In this document: one piece after another, positions 26,615 through 34,587 of the stretch | Position numbering within the stretch: position 1 is the stretch's first letter | How the letters are laid out: each line of letters opens with the position of its first letter | NCBI RefSeq assembly: GCF_007747995.1 | Contig: NZ_CP036276.1 | Location: 2,161,001 to 2,225,000, forward strand | Length of the DNA stretch: 64,000 nt | Direction: 5' to 3' | Origin: Symmachiella dynata | GTDB lineage: Bacteria > Planctomycetota > Planctomycetia > Planctomycetales > Planctomycetaceae | Program-made: the position numbers and the translations under genes | The notes under the pieces: generated by a model | Database searches by the model: none | The model's input: only the letters and a program-made list of their open reading frames with translations | What the model was told of the DNA's origin: nothing

Positions 26615-26769
26615 CACCGGTCTATCAGTGGTTTGGACACCGGTCTAACTGTGGAGCACCGGTCGTAGACGGGACAGCGCGGTCCCTCTCCAGCGAGCTA
26701 AAATTGATCGCTGGGCCAAATTAACCGGGCGGGCCAAATTCACCGGCTCGCTGGGCCAAAATGTACCGG
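26615..26769. repeat. Two short direct-repeat arrays (ACCGG core)
   Basis: The first array has CACCGGTC three times, at 26615, 26638 and 26657, with spacing 23 and 19 bp. The second has GGGCCAAATTaACCGG (26713), GGGCCAAATTcACCGG (26731) and GGGCCAAAatgtACCGG (26753). Both share ACCGG units about 20 bp apart. No coding frame uses them. The second array ends 12 bp before the stop codon of the next minus-strand gene. Confidence 0.5.
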
Positions 26770-26780
26770 CCGGCGGCGTG

Positions 26781-27125
26781 CTATTCTTCGGCTTCGGTCT
26801 CAGCTTTGACCGGTTCGGGAAGCGCTTCTTTGATCGGTTGCACGAAGTAGGTCCGCTTGGTTTTAGTGGCAAGTTGAGCTGCTTTTTCGTCGGCCGCCTT
26901 GCGTTGGTCGTAGGGGAAGCGAGCTTCTTCTTTGAGGCTGCTGCTGAACACGCCCCATACCAAGCGTTTGCGAATGACCGCTTTGACCTTGGTCCGTTTA
27001 CTGGCTTTGCGTTTGGTCGCCTTCTTTTTCTTCTTCTTTTTCGCGGGCGCTTTTTCTTCGCTATCGCCCATGGCTTCGGCGGCTTCGGCCTCTTTCCGCA
27101 AATCCAAACGACTCTTCCGTGCCAT
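26781..27125 (-). CDS. Conserved lysine-rich small planctomycete protein
   Basis: 114 residues. The N-terminal half is a lysine-rich low-complexity segment (KKKKKKKATKRKASKRTK); the C-terminal half is a conserved block with KRLVWGVFSSSLKEEARFPY and KTKRTYFVQPIKE, typical of proteins seen in many planctomycetes. Possible nucleic-acid binding is suggested by the charge, but there is no proven function. The start ATG at 27125 lies in clear non-coding surroundings. Distinct from rpsU, which is on the other strand. Confidence 0.68.
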   Translation of the reverse strand: MARKSRLDLRKEAEAAEAMGDSEEKAPAKKKKKKKATKRKASKRTKVKAVIRKRLVWGVFSSSLKEEARFPYDQRKAADEKAAQLATKTKRTYFVQPIKEALPEPVKAETEAEE

Positions 27126-27429
27126 GCGTCACGCTCTTTCTGCAATATTCGTCATCATACTGGGGTATTGCCCCGTCACCCCGGGTCGGCCATTTGTTCC
27201 GATCTGGAAGGCCATAACATAGCAACTTGCTTGCGACGAGGCCACACTCAGAGCGGTCTGGAGCCTCAGACAGGGGGAAAATCATTGTTTTTCGGGCAAG
27301 CCGCCTGGTTGCCCCACTCAGGACGCTACGCTGGCGGGGCAATGGCTGGTTGCTTATGATCGAGTTTCGAGCTTTCCAAGTGCTGCTTGCATTGATTTTC
27401 GCATCCTCCCCAGATTCCCGGAGTTGATC
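27126..27429. other. Divergent intergenic region before the TIM-barrel gene
   Basis: About 304 bp, no gene or strong hairpin recognised. It must hold the promoters of the lysine-rich protein (minus) and the TIM-barrel protein (plus). No clear -35/-10 pair seen. Confidence 0.35.
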
Positions 27430-28350
27430 ATGTCCGACTACCTCGATCGCCGCAATTTTCTGAGCCGTTCAGCCGCAACCCTGGCCGCATCGACCGCTGC
27501 GGGATCACTATTTGCTGCCGAGGGGGAATCGCAACCGGCGGCTAAGAAACGGCATCTTCTCAAAGCGGTCAAAATCGGCATGATTGGGGGAGACTTGTCG
27601 ATGTTGCAAAAATTCCAACTGCTCAAGGAGTTGGGATACGACGGCATCGAGTTGAACAGCCCCAACAGTTACGATCGTGACGAGGTCATTGCCGCACGCG
27701 ATCAGACGAAATTGCCGATTCACGGCGTCGTCGACTCGGTGCATTGGAAACAAACACTTTCCCATCCCGATCCGGAAGTGCGTCAGCACGGGCTGGAGGG
27801 ACTGAAAACCGCACTGCGGGACAGCCATTTCTTCGGCGGCACCTCGGTGCTGCTGGTGCCGGCTGTGGTGAACAAAGAGGTCAGTTACGCCGACGCTTAT
27901 AAGCGGTCCCAGGCGGAGATTCGCAAAGCGCTGCCGCTGGCTGAAGAATTGGGCATCAAGATTCTGTTCGAGAATGTCTGGAATGGATTTTTGCTGAGCC
28001 CGTTGGAGACGGCCCGCTACATTGATGAATTCGACAGTAACATGGTCGGTTCCTACTTCGATGTGGGCAATGTCGTCAATTTTGGTTGGCCTGAACAGTG
28101 GATTCGCATTCTGGGGAACCGGATTGTGAAATTGGACATCAAAGAGTACAGCCGCAAGCTCCGCGACAAATCAGGACCGGGCGCCGGTTTTCGAGTGAAA
28201 CTCGGCGAGGGCGACTGCGATTGGCCGGCCGTGATGGCGGCGCTGGATGATATCGGTTTTGAGGGTTGGGGAACGGCCGAAGTCCGCGGCGGAGACCGCG
28301 AGCGGTTGCAGGACATTGCTCAGCGGATGGATAACATTTACGGGATGTGA
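27430..28350 (+). CDS. Tat-exported sugar phosphate isomerase/epimerase-like protein
   Basis: The start is ATG 27430 (MSDYLDRRNFLSRSAATLAA); a TTG two codons upstream is less likely. The twin-arginine signal has arginines 7-8. The 306-residue protein is a xylose-isomerase-like TIM barrel: GMIGGDLSMLQKFQLLKELG starts it, ILFENVWNGF and YFDVGNVVNFGWPEQW carry metal-ligand positions, followed by KLDIKEY and GWGTAEVRGGD. Such proteins are numerous in planctomycetes; the substrate is unknown. Single gene, flanked by an SH3-like protein gene 325 bp downstream. Confidence 0.85.
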   Translation: MSDYLDRRNFLSRSAATLAASTAAGSLFAAEGESQPAAKKRHLLKAVKIGMIGGDLSMLQKFQLLKELGYDGIELNSPNSYDRDEVIAARDQTKLPIHGVVDSVHWKQTLSHPDPEVRQHGLEGLKTALRDSHFFGGTSVLLVPAVVNKEVSYADAYKRSQAEIRKALPLAEELGIKILFENVWNGFLLSPLETARYIDEFDSNMVGSYFDVGNVVNFGWPEQWIRILGNRIVKLDIKEYSRKLRDKSGPGAGFRVKLGEGDCDWPAVMAALDDIGFEGWGTAEVRGGDRERLQDIAQRMDNIYGM

Positions 28351-28674
28351 GGTCTGCGTTCGCTGTGCAGCTTCGATGCTGCTCCCCCTGCGGGTCTCTC
28401 TCAAGCGCCCGAGGGGTGATGCGGTTTATGTGTTTCTTGCGCCCAAAGTTTAGCTAAAAATCGTGGAATTCGATTTAAGACAAAGATTTTCTATCTTAAT
28501 CTTGAGTCGTTTGCCGATTTTCATTAGCAATCGCTTTTAATGTCTCTCCGACTGCCGGCGCGTTGAATTTCTTCATCGTGCATCTCACAACTGCCGGCGA
28601 CCGTACTGCTGCTACCCATCCCCGCCGATTTCACCTGTCGGCCGAGTTACCGTAATTCAAGGAGTTTCAGCAAA
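28351..28674. other. Intergenic region upstream of the SH3-like protein
   Basis: 324 bp with no gene. AT-rich between 28450 and 28560, consistent with a promoter. Nothing else recognised except the purine-rich AAGGAG at 28659-28664 just before the next ATG. Confidence 0.4.
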
Positions 28675-30000
28675 ATGCGGCTGACACTCGCTGCCATCAT
28701 CATTGCCACTTTGTTTCCGGCCATGCTCTGCGCGCAAGAACAGCGTACGCCTTACGAGGCGGAGATCCATGCGGACGACGTGTTTGTCCGCAGTGGAAAT
28801 AGCCGCAGCCATTACCCAACCGGCAAACTGGGGCAGGGAGATCGGGTCACCGTCCATCGCCGCGAACTGGGTGGCTGGCTGATGATTTCGCCTCCGAAGG
28901 GAAGTTTTGACTGGGTGGCCGCCGACACTGTTCAAATTGTGCAGCAACCTCGAGCCAATCAGCCGGCGCGGGGGGTGATTCGTGCTGAAAGAACCGTCGC
29001 ACGCATCGGCAGCGGGCTGGAGCCGGAGCGTCGCGACAATTGGCATGTGATGTTAACGCGCGGTAAGCGTGTCACGATCCTGGGTGAGAAAGTCTTCGAC
29101 ACACCCGAAGGGCCGCAACGGTGGTACAAAATTGAACCCCCCGCTGATGATCATCGTTGGATTCTGGGGCAGTTTGTCCAGTCCGTCGAACAAGGAGCGG
29201 GCCGTACTGATCCCTTCGAAGCCAATAACGGCGATTTGTCGCCGCCTGACATCGAGAAACAACGCAAACGTAAACGTGCGCAGCGGATGCTCGCCGAACA
29301 GCAAAAAGGGGCTGGCTACGACGATACGGCCCCGGCGGATCGAGGCGGACTGAAGGAACGCAAGATGGTGCGGATCGACAGTGGCCCGAAAAAAACGACC
29401 GATGTGGCCGATGCGGGAGGTGCGCGGACCGGTCCAACTTTAGCAGAGCTGGAAGACGACCGTATGCGGATGAAGCGGTTGGATGGCGTGTTTAACAACA
29501 TTGTCCGCAGCAAGACCAGTCAGTGGGACTTCCGCAGATTGGAACAAGACTACCAAAACCTGCAGCGTTCCGCGGCCGACAATGCGGTCCGCCGTCAGGT
29601 GGATTTGCGGTTGCGCAAGGTGGCGCAATATAAAAAGATCAAAGCGGAGCATGACGAGTTTGTCCGCTTGACCCGCGAGTCGGATGAACGCGAGGCGCGG
29701 ATTTTATCGATGCGGTCGCAACCTGCGGCGAGACCCGTCAAGCAGGAACAGCAGCGACGTTTTTCCGGTGCAGGAATTGTACAACGCTCCATCGGCGCCC
29801 CACGCGGCGCCCCGGTGCACGCCTTGGTCGCGCCGGATGGGCGCGTGTTGGCGTATCTGCAAGGGGCCAAGGGCGTGAATCTGGATCGCTATTTGGGCCG
29901 TGCGGTGGGCATCAACGGTCCGCGGACGCATCAACCGAAGTGGAACACCGATCACATTTTGGTCGAGAAACTCACGCCGGTGAATCTGAAACAACCCTAA
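28675..30000 (+). CDS. Secreted SH3-like domain protein
   Basis: 441 residues with a Sec signal peptide (MRLTLAAIIIATLFPAMLCA). Two bacterial SH3-like segments follow: about residues 30-90, including HADDVFVRSGNSRSHYPTGK and GGWLMISPP, and 95-170 with a repeat of the same pattern (RWYKIEPP). The middle and C-terminal part is long, basic and helical (DLRLRKVAQYKKIKAEHDEF), with a terminal beta-rich piece. AAGGAG lies upstream of the start. Such proteins bind cell-wall or surface polymers in general; the ligand here is unknown. Confidence 0.75.
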   Translation: MRLTLAAIIIATLFPAMLCAQEQRTPYEAEIHADDVFVRSGNSRSHYPTGKLGQGDRVTVHRRELGGWLMISPPKGSFDWVAADTVQIVQQPRANQPARGVIRAERTVARIGSGLEPERRDNWHVMLTRGKRVTILGEKVFDTPEGPQRWYKIEPPADDHRWILGQFVQSVEQGAGRTDPFEANNGDLSPPDIEKQRKRKRAQRMLAEQQKGAGYDDTAPADRGGLKERKMVRIDSGPKKTTDVADAGGARTGPTLAELEDDRMRMKRLDGVFNNIVRSKTSQWDFRRLEQDYQNLQRSAADNAVRRQVDLRLRKVAQYKKIKAEHDEFVRLTRESDEREARILSMRSQPAARPVKQEQQRRFSGAGIVQRSIGAPRGAPVHALVAPDGRVLAYLQGAKGVNLDRYLGRAVGINGPRTHQPKWNTDHILVEKLTPVNLKQP

Positions 30001-30070
30001 GCTGCGTCTCGCTTCGTCCTCTGAATAGCTCGTTGCAAACCATCTCACGGAAAACACTGCTGGACAAGCC

Positions 30071-31542
30071 CAATCCTGTTCGGCACGGAATTTGCGCCAT
30101 GGGCTTTGGTAGTCTTTCATAACTGCCAATTTGACGGAGAGGCGCCCTGTGGCCAGGAAGAAAGCGAAGCGGGTTTCCGATGCGGATTTGACCGGACTGA
30201 AATATCTGAAACGAATCTCTTCGCTGCTCAAACGCTTGCGGCCCGTCGGCTGCGAACGGGACAAAGCGGGCAATCGCGACTTGTTTTTTGATCAGTATTG
30301 CGGGTTGATACTGCTGTACATGTTCAACCCGATCGTCACTTCGCTGCGCGGCATGCAACAAACCAGCCAACTCAAAAAAGTGCAGCGCTTGCTGGGCTGC
30401 CAACGGGCTTCGCTGGGTTCGTTGTCCGAAGCGGCACGTGTGTTTGACCCGGAATTGCTGCGGGAAATCGCCGGTGAACTGCTCCAGCGCGCTCCGCAAC
30501 GCGCCGACTGCGACCCGCGGCTGAAAGACTTCGCGCAGACCTTGACCGCCGTCGACGGCAGCCTGCTGAAGAAGCTGCCGCAAATCACGCAGGCCTGTTT
30601 TGCCACCCGCAACGATCGCGGTTTTAAGCTGCACGCGCACTTTGAAATCCTCAAAGGCGTGCCTGTCAAATCGGCAGTCACCGACGCCAGCGGCCAAGGA
30701 CCGGCCAATGAAAAAAACGTGTTGCGCAGCCAATTGGAACCGGATCGCTGCTACGTGATCGATCGCGGTTACGAACAATTTTCGCTGTTCAACGCGATCG
30801 TCGATGTCGGCAGCAGCTACGTTTGCCGCATCCGCAACGACCGCGCGTTTACGGCTGACGAGGTTCGCGAACTGGACGAGGAGGCGCGGGCGGCGGGCGT
30901 GTTGGAAGACGCCATCGGCCAACTCGGTTCGCCCAAATCGCGACGGATTGAGCATCCGCAGCATCGCGTGCGGCGGGTGGTGATTCGCGCCGAAACGCAT
31001 CCCAAGCGAGGCGGACGCAAGCGGGCCGCTGCCACGCACGACGTCGTGCTGGTGACGAACTTGCTGGACGTGCCGGCGGAAATCATCGCGTTGATTTATC
31101 GCAGTCGCTGGATGATCGAATTGTACTTTCGGTTTTTGAAACATGTGCTGGGCTGCCGCAAGTTATTAAGCGACTGTGACAACGGAATCGAAATTCAAAC
31201 GTACTGTGCGATCATCGCTTGCCTGCTGATCAGCCTAGTGACCGGCCGCAAGCCGACGCTGCGGACGTATGAAATGCTTTGTTATTACTTCCAAGGTTTG
31301 GCGGATGAAGAAGAACTACTGGCCCACATAAACCGTTTGCCGCCGCACGCCACGACAAGCGTCTAACCCCACTCGCTCCGCGACTCCCCGCAGATGACGA
31401 GCCGCTCAACGCTGCGCTGAGACAACTCCCCACCCCACCAACCGCAGCCCTTGCAGCCACGCCCTCCCCCAAAAAACAAGCAAACACACCGCCACCTTGC
31501 CATCACGCCCAACAATAGCAACAATCGAGCCGAACAGGATTG
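30071..31542 (+). mobile_element. IS4-family insertion sequence with 9-bp target duplication
   Basis: Perfect 14-bp terminal inverted repeats CAATCCTGTTCGGC (30071-30084) and GCCGAACAGGATTG (31529-31542). Direct 9-bp repeats GGACAAGCC flank it at 30062-30070 and 31543-31551. Removing the element restores CACTGCTGGACAAGCCAGCAGTG, a perfect dyad (arms CACTGCTGG / CCAGCAGTG), so the element sits in the loop of a palindromic repeat. The intact transposase gene and clean duplication suggest a recent insertion. Confidence 0.9.
30131..31366 (+). CDS. IS4-family transposase
   Basis: 411 residues, intact. DDE residues: Asp in TLTAVDGSLL, Asp in CYVIDRGYEQF, and Glu in YRSRWMIELYFRFLKHVLG, which has the family's Y-(2)R-(3)E-(6)K (YREK) signature. 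The N-terminus is basic. Several start codons are possible in frame: ATG at 30131 is the first, but the next Met choices cannot be separated by ribosome binding site. The C-terminal segment ends with LLAHINRLPPHATTSV. Confidence 0.92.
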   Translation: MTERRPVARKKAKRVSDADLTGLKYLKRISSLLKRLRPVGCERDKAGNRDLFFDQYCGLILLYMFNPIVTSLRGMQQTSQLKKVQRLLGCQRASLGSLSEAARVFDPELLREIAGELLQRAPQRADCDPRLKDFAQTLTAVDGSLLKKLPQITQACFATRNDRGFKLHAHFEILKGVPVKSAVTDASGQGPANEKNVLRSQLEPDRCYVIDRGYEQFSLFNAIVDVGSSYVCRIRNDRAFTADEVRELDEEARAAGVLEDAIGQLGSPKSRRIEHPQHRVRRVVIRAETHPKRGGRKRAAATHDVVLVTNLLDVPAEIIALIYRSRWMIELYFRFLKHVLGCRKLLSDCDNGIEIQTYCAIIACLLISLVTGRKPTLRTYEMLCYYFQGLADEEELLAHINRLPPHATTSV

Positions 31543-31577
31543 GGACAAGCCAGCAGTGGCACCCGGCTTGGGGGATC

Positions 31578-32945
31578 TCATGGTGAGGCAGCTGTCTCTG
31601 GTGATTCCGGCTCCGGATTTTGTGTCTCGGGATCGGAACTGGGCGGAGGGGCAACGGCGATTGTTTTAGGGCCCTCGAAGCGCTTCCAGAAGACGACGAG
31701 CAGGATCAGGCAACTGGCGGCTGCTATGGCGAAGAGTAGGGGGTAGTTGCCGTCGAATCCGTCGTCGAGTTTTCCCGCCAGGAGCAGCCCTAAGGGCATG
31801 CCGATTCCCAACGTCACAAAGGCCAGGAAGTTTTGCGCACTGGCTCGCAAGTCGTGGCGGCATTGGGAATCGATGTAGAGTTGCGCGACGATGATCATGA
31901 AGACATGGCAAATTCCGTGCAGCGCCAGTCCGACCAGGATCAACGAATAGGCTCCGCCTGAGATGGAAAACAGGCCGTAGCGTAGAAACCAAGCTCCGAT
32001 GCCGACGGAGAAGGTGATCTTCATGCCCAGGCGTTTGAGAAATAATCCCAGCAAGAGCAGCGCGGGGAATTCGGAGATTTGCCCGATGAGCATTACCGCC
32101 GGGACCCATCCGTCCTCGATATCGCCGGTGGTCAAAAAGACGGGGACGACGAGGTTGTACATCGGAATCAGCAGCGCCATTAAAAAGCTGATGCCCATGA
32201 ATAATCGGAAGTCGCGTGAACGGAACATCTTGAGCATTTCCAACGGCGCAATGCCGTCGCGCTTCGTTCGCTCAGGCGGGGTGTGTGGCAAGAAGATGCA
32301 AAAGCTGCTCAGGGCAAATGAGAGCATGGCGGCGATGGAAAAACAATCGGAGGGTTGCGGTGCGGGAAGCCAGTCGCAGGCGGCGGCGATCGCGCTGCGC
32401 GGTGCATCGATTTTTGGGAATTGCGACAACCAACTGCCGAATTCATCCTGCATCAGCCACAGCGATAGGAATAATCCGGTCGACATCCAGCCGACAGTGC
32501 CCCACACACGGACTTTACCAAATTGCGCGTCCGGGTCGGTCAGGTGGCGAAATGTCAACGAACTGGCCAAGGCCCAGGTGGGGATATAGGCCACGGAATA
32601 AATGCCGCTCATCACGAGTAACGTGACGAAATTGTCCCCGGTCTGTTTATACGTTTCGGCGGCATGTGGGAATCCGACGAGCGTCAGTCCGCCGATGAAA
32701 TGGCTGACGGCGAGGTATTTTTCACTGGCCAGCCAACGGTCGGCGACCTGCCCGACCAGAAACGGGGCGACCCACAACCCCACAGCCGCCACGGCAAACA
32801 GCGAGGCCGTTTGGCTAGTTGAGAGTTGGATCGTCTGTTTCCAGTAGATGGGCAGATAGGTGAGCAACGTGCCGGAGATGCCCCACTCCAGCGCCCACAG
32901 CACGGAAAGCCGCCAGCGCAAGTGAAACCCCAACCGGCCGACCAT
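31578..32945 (-). CDS. MFS transporter, nucleoside permease-like
   Basis: 455 residues with 12 predicted membrane segments. The N-terminal ALEWGISGTLLTYLPIYWKQ, then VAPFLVGQVADRWLASEKYL, matches NupG-type permeases of the major facilitator superfamily, with the second domain starting about residue 245. A short polar tail (PPPSSDPETQNPEPESPETA) follows. Substrate is not known. It ends 36 bp from the IS4 right end, so the insertion might affect its terminator. It is on the same strand as the next MFS gene, 133 bp away. Confidence 0.8.
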   Translation of the reverse strand: MVGRLGFHLRWRLSVLWALEWGISGTLLTYLPIYWKQTIQLSTSQTASLFAVAAVGLWVAPFLVGQVADRWLASEKYLAVSHFIGGLTLVGFPHAAETYKQTGDNFVTLLVMSGIYSVAYIPTWALASSLTFRHLTDPDAQFGKVRVWGTVGWMSTGLFLSLWLMQDEFGSWLSQFPKIDAPRSAIAAACDWLPAPQPSDCFSIAAMLSFALSSFCIFLPHTPPERTKRDGIAPLEMLKMFRSRDFRLFMGISFLMALLIPMYNLVVPVFLTTGDIEDGWVPAVMLIGQISEFPALLLLGLFLKRLGMKITFSVGIGAWFLRYGLFSISGGAYSLILVGLALHGICHVFMIIVAQLYIDSQCRHDLRASAQNFLAFVTLGIGMPLGLLLAGKLDDGFDGNYPLLFAIAAASCLILLVVFWKRFEGPKTIAVAPPPSSDPETQNPEPESPETAASP

Positions 32946-33078
32946 GCGGTGTGACTCCGTGTGAAAGATGAATTGGGGCAGGAATTTTCTGCCCCCCGAT
33001 GGTTTTCATGTGAACCGGCACTGGCGGACTAGCCGCCAGCGGCATCCGTTACCGGTTGCTAACCGACACTGAAGTCTA

Positions 33079-34353
33079 TCACGGATTGGGTTCCAAGGCG
33101 GCGGCCCGGGCGACATCGGCTTCCATAACGTCCGGTTGGCCACTCCGAGGGGGATCGCGAAACATGACCGCAAACAGAACCATGATGACCCCGGCTGCGA
33201 TGGCGGGACCGGTCCACAATTGTTGCCAATTCACAACAGCTGCTTCCCCTTCGCCGGTGGTGAAAAAGACTTCGACAGCACCGGCGACTTGTGCGCCGAT
33301 CAGCATTCCCAGCCCCAATGTGAACAGAACGAGCATACCTTGTGCCTGGCTGCGGATCGCCTTGGGGGCGACGTTGTCGGTATAGATTTGTCCGGTGACG
33401 AAAAAGAAGTCGTAGCAAATCCCGTGTAGGACGATTCCGCCGATGAGCATCCAGACGACGCCATCATTGGCACCCAGTGCAAACAGTCCATAGCGAACCA
33501 CCCAAGCCAGCATGCCGACCAGCAACATTTTTTTAACGCCCAGCTTCGAGAAGAAGAGCGGCATGATGAGCATGAAGATCACTTCCGACAATTGGCCAAA
33601 CGACATTTTGAAAGCGGGATTCGCCAGTCCAGCGGTCGTAATGAATTTTGTCGCGAGCTGATAATAAAACGCGAGTGGAATGCAGATGAGAAACGAACTG
33701 ATCATGAAGATCAGGTAGGAAGGTTGTTTCAACAGCACCAACGCGTCGACACCGAGCAACTCACGTACGGTGATTTTTTGACCCGCGGCCGGCGGCGGGG
33801 TGTGCGGCAAAAAGAAACTGTAGATGCCCATAGTAAACGATGCGCCGGCGGCAATCTGAAACGGCATGATGCCTGTGTCCCAGCCACCTCCACTGATGAC
33901 AAATCCAGCGGCGATCCAGCCGAAGGTGCCGAACACGCGAATCAAGGGGAATTGTTTTTCCGAGTTGGTCATGTTTTGCATGGCGACGGAATTAGTCAGC
34001 GCCAGTGTGGGGAAATAGCAAAGCATATAACCAAACAAGGCGAGGTTGATCATCAATGGTGTTGCGGGGTTGGCTTCGTTCATGAGCGAGACGGCCAGCA
34101 TCATGAATCCGCCGCCGGCGAGATGCATCACGCCCAGCACGCGCTCCGAGGCAAAAAAGCGGTCGGCGATCATGCCCACGAAGAAGGGGGAAATGATGCC
34201 GGCGATGGGACCGACGCTGTAGGTCCAGGCGATTTCTCCACCGGCAAAACCGATCTTACCCAAATACAAATAGGCGGTGACGTACCAGGAACCCCAAATA
34301 AAGAATTGCAGGAACATCATTGCCGAAAGACGTGCACCGACCAGGGCGTGCAT
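33079..34353 (-). CDS. MFS transporter, nucleoside permease-like (second copy)
   Basis: The start is ATG 34353 ([25 protein letters not shown]), with GAGG 9 nt upstream. The longer frame is non-coding. 424 residues with 12 TM segments: [18 protein letters not shown] and the [20 protein letters not shown] block mirror the neighbouring MFS protein. The two transporters are related to each other in order and motif. Substrate unknown; the nucleoside link is by family resemblance. Confidence 0.8.
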   Translation of the reverse strand: MHALVGARLSAMMFLQFFIWGSWYVTAYLYLGKIGFAGGEIAWTYSVGPIAGIISPFFVGMIADRFFASERVLGVMHLAGGGFMMLAVSLMNEANPATPLMINLALFGYMLCYFPTLALTNSVAMQNMTNSEKQFPLIRVFGTFGWIAAGFVISGGGWDTGIMPFQIAAGASFTMGIYSFFLPHTPPPAAGQKITVRELLGVDALVLLKQPSYLIFMISSFLICIPLAFYYQLATKFITTAGLANPAFKMSFGQLSEVIFMLIMPLFFSKLGVKKMLLVGMLAWVVRYGLFALGANDGVVWMLIGGIVLHGICYDFFFVTGQIYTDNVAPKAIRSQAQGMLVLFTLGLGMLIGAQVAGAVEVFFTTGEGEAAVVNWQQLWTGPAIAAGVIMVLFAVMFRDPPRSGQPDVMEADVARAAALEPNP

Positions 34354-34587
34354 GTGGATATCCTCGTATGTAGATCTAGTAGAGTCCGGGTATGGCGTCT
34401 CGCTCGGCCCGATACCTTTGCCGAAGTGCGCATCTTGCCACATAGATTCGCAGGACATAGAGCGCATTGCGGGACCGATGTTCAGATCATGTCGATCCTA
34501 CGGCCATCAAGCAAGCATGAATCGCAATTCGTCGCGAAAAAAATCGCGTGAATCTTGCTAGGTGGGGAGCGTGAGCGGAGTCGCGAT

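Noticed and set aside
29972-31144. 390-codon minus-strand frame across IS4
   Set aside because: Antisense of the IS4 transposase; no family features.
33592-34551. 319-codon plus-strand frame opposite the second MFS gene
   Set aside because: Shadow of a membrane-protein gene with 12 TM segments.
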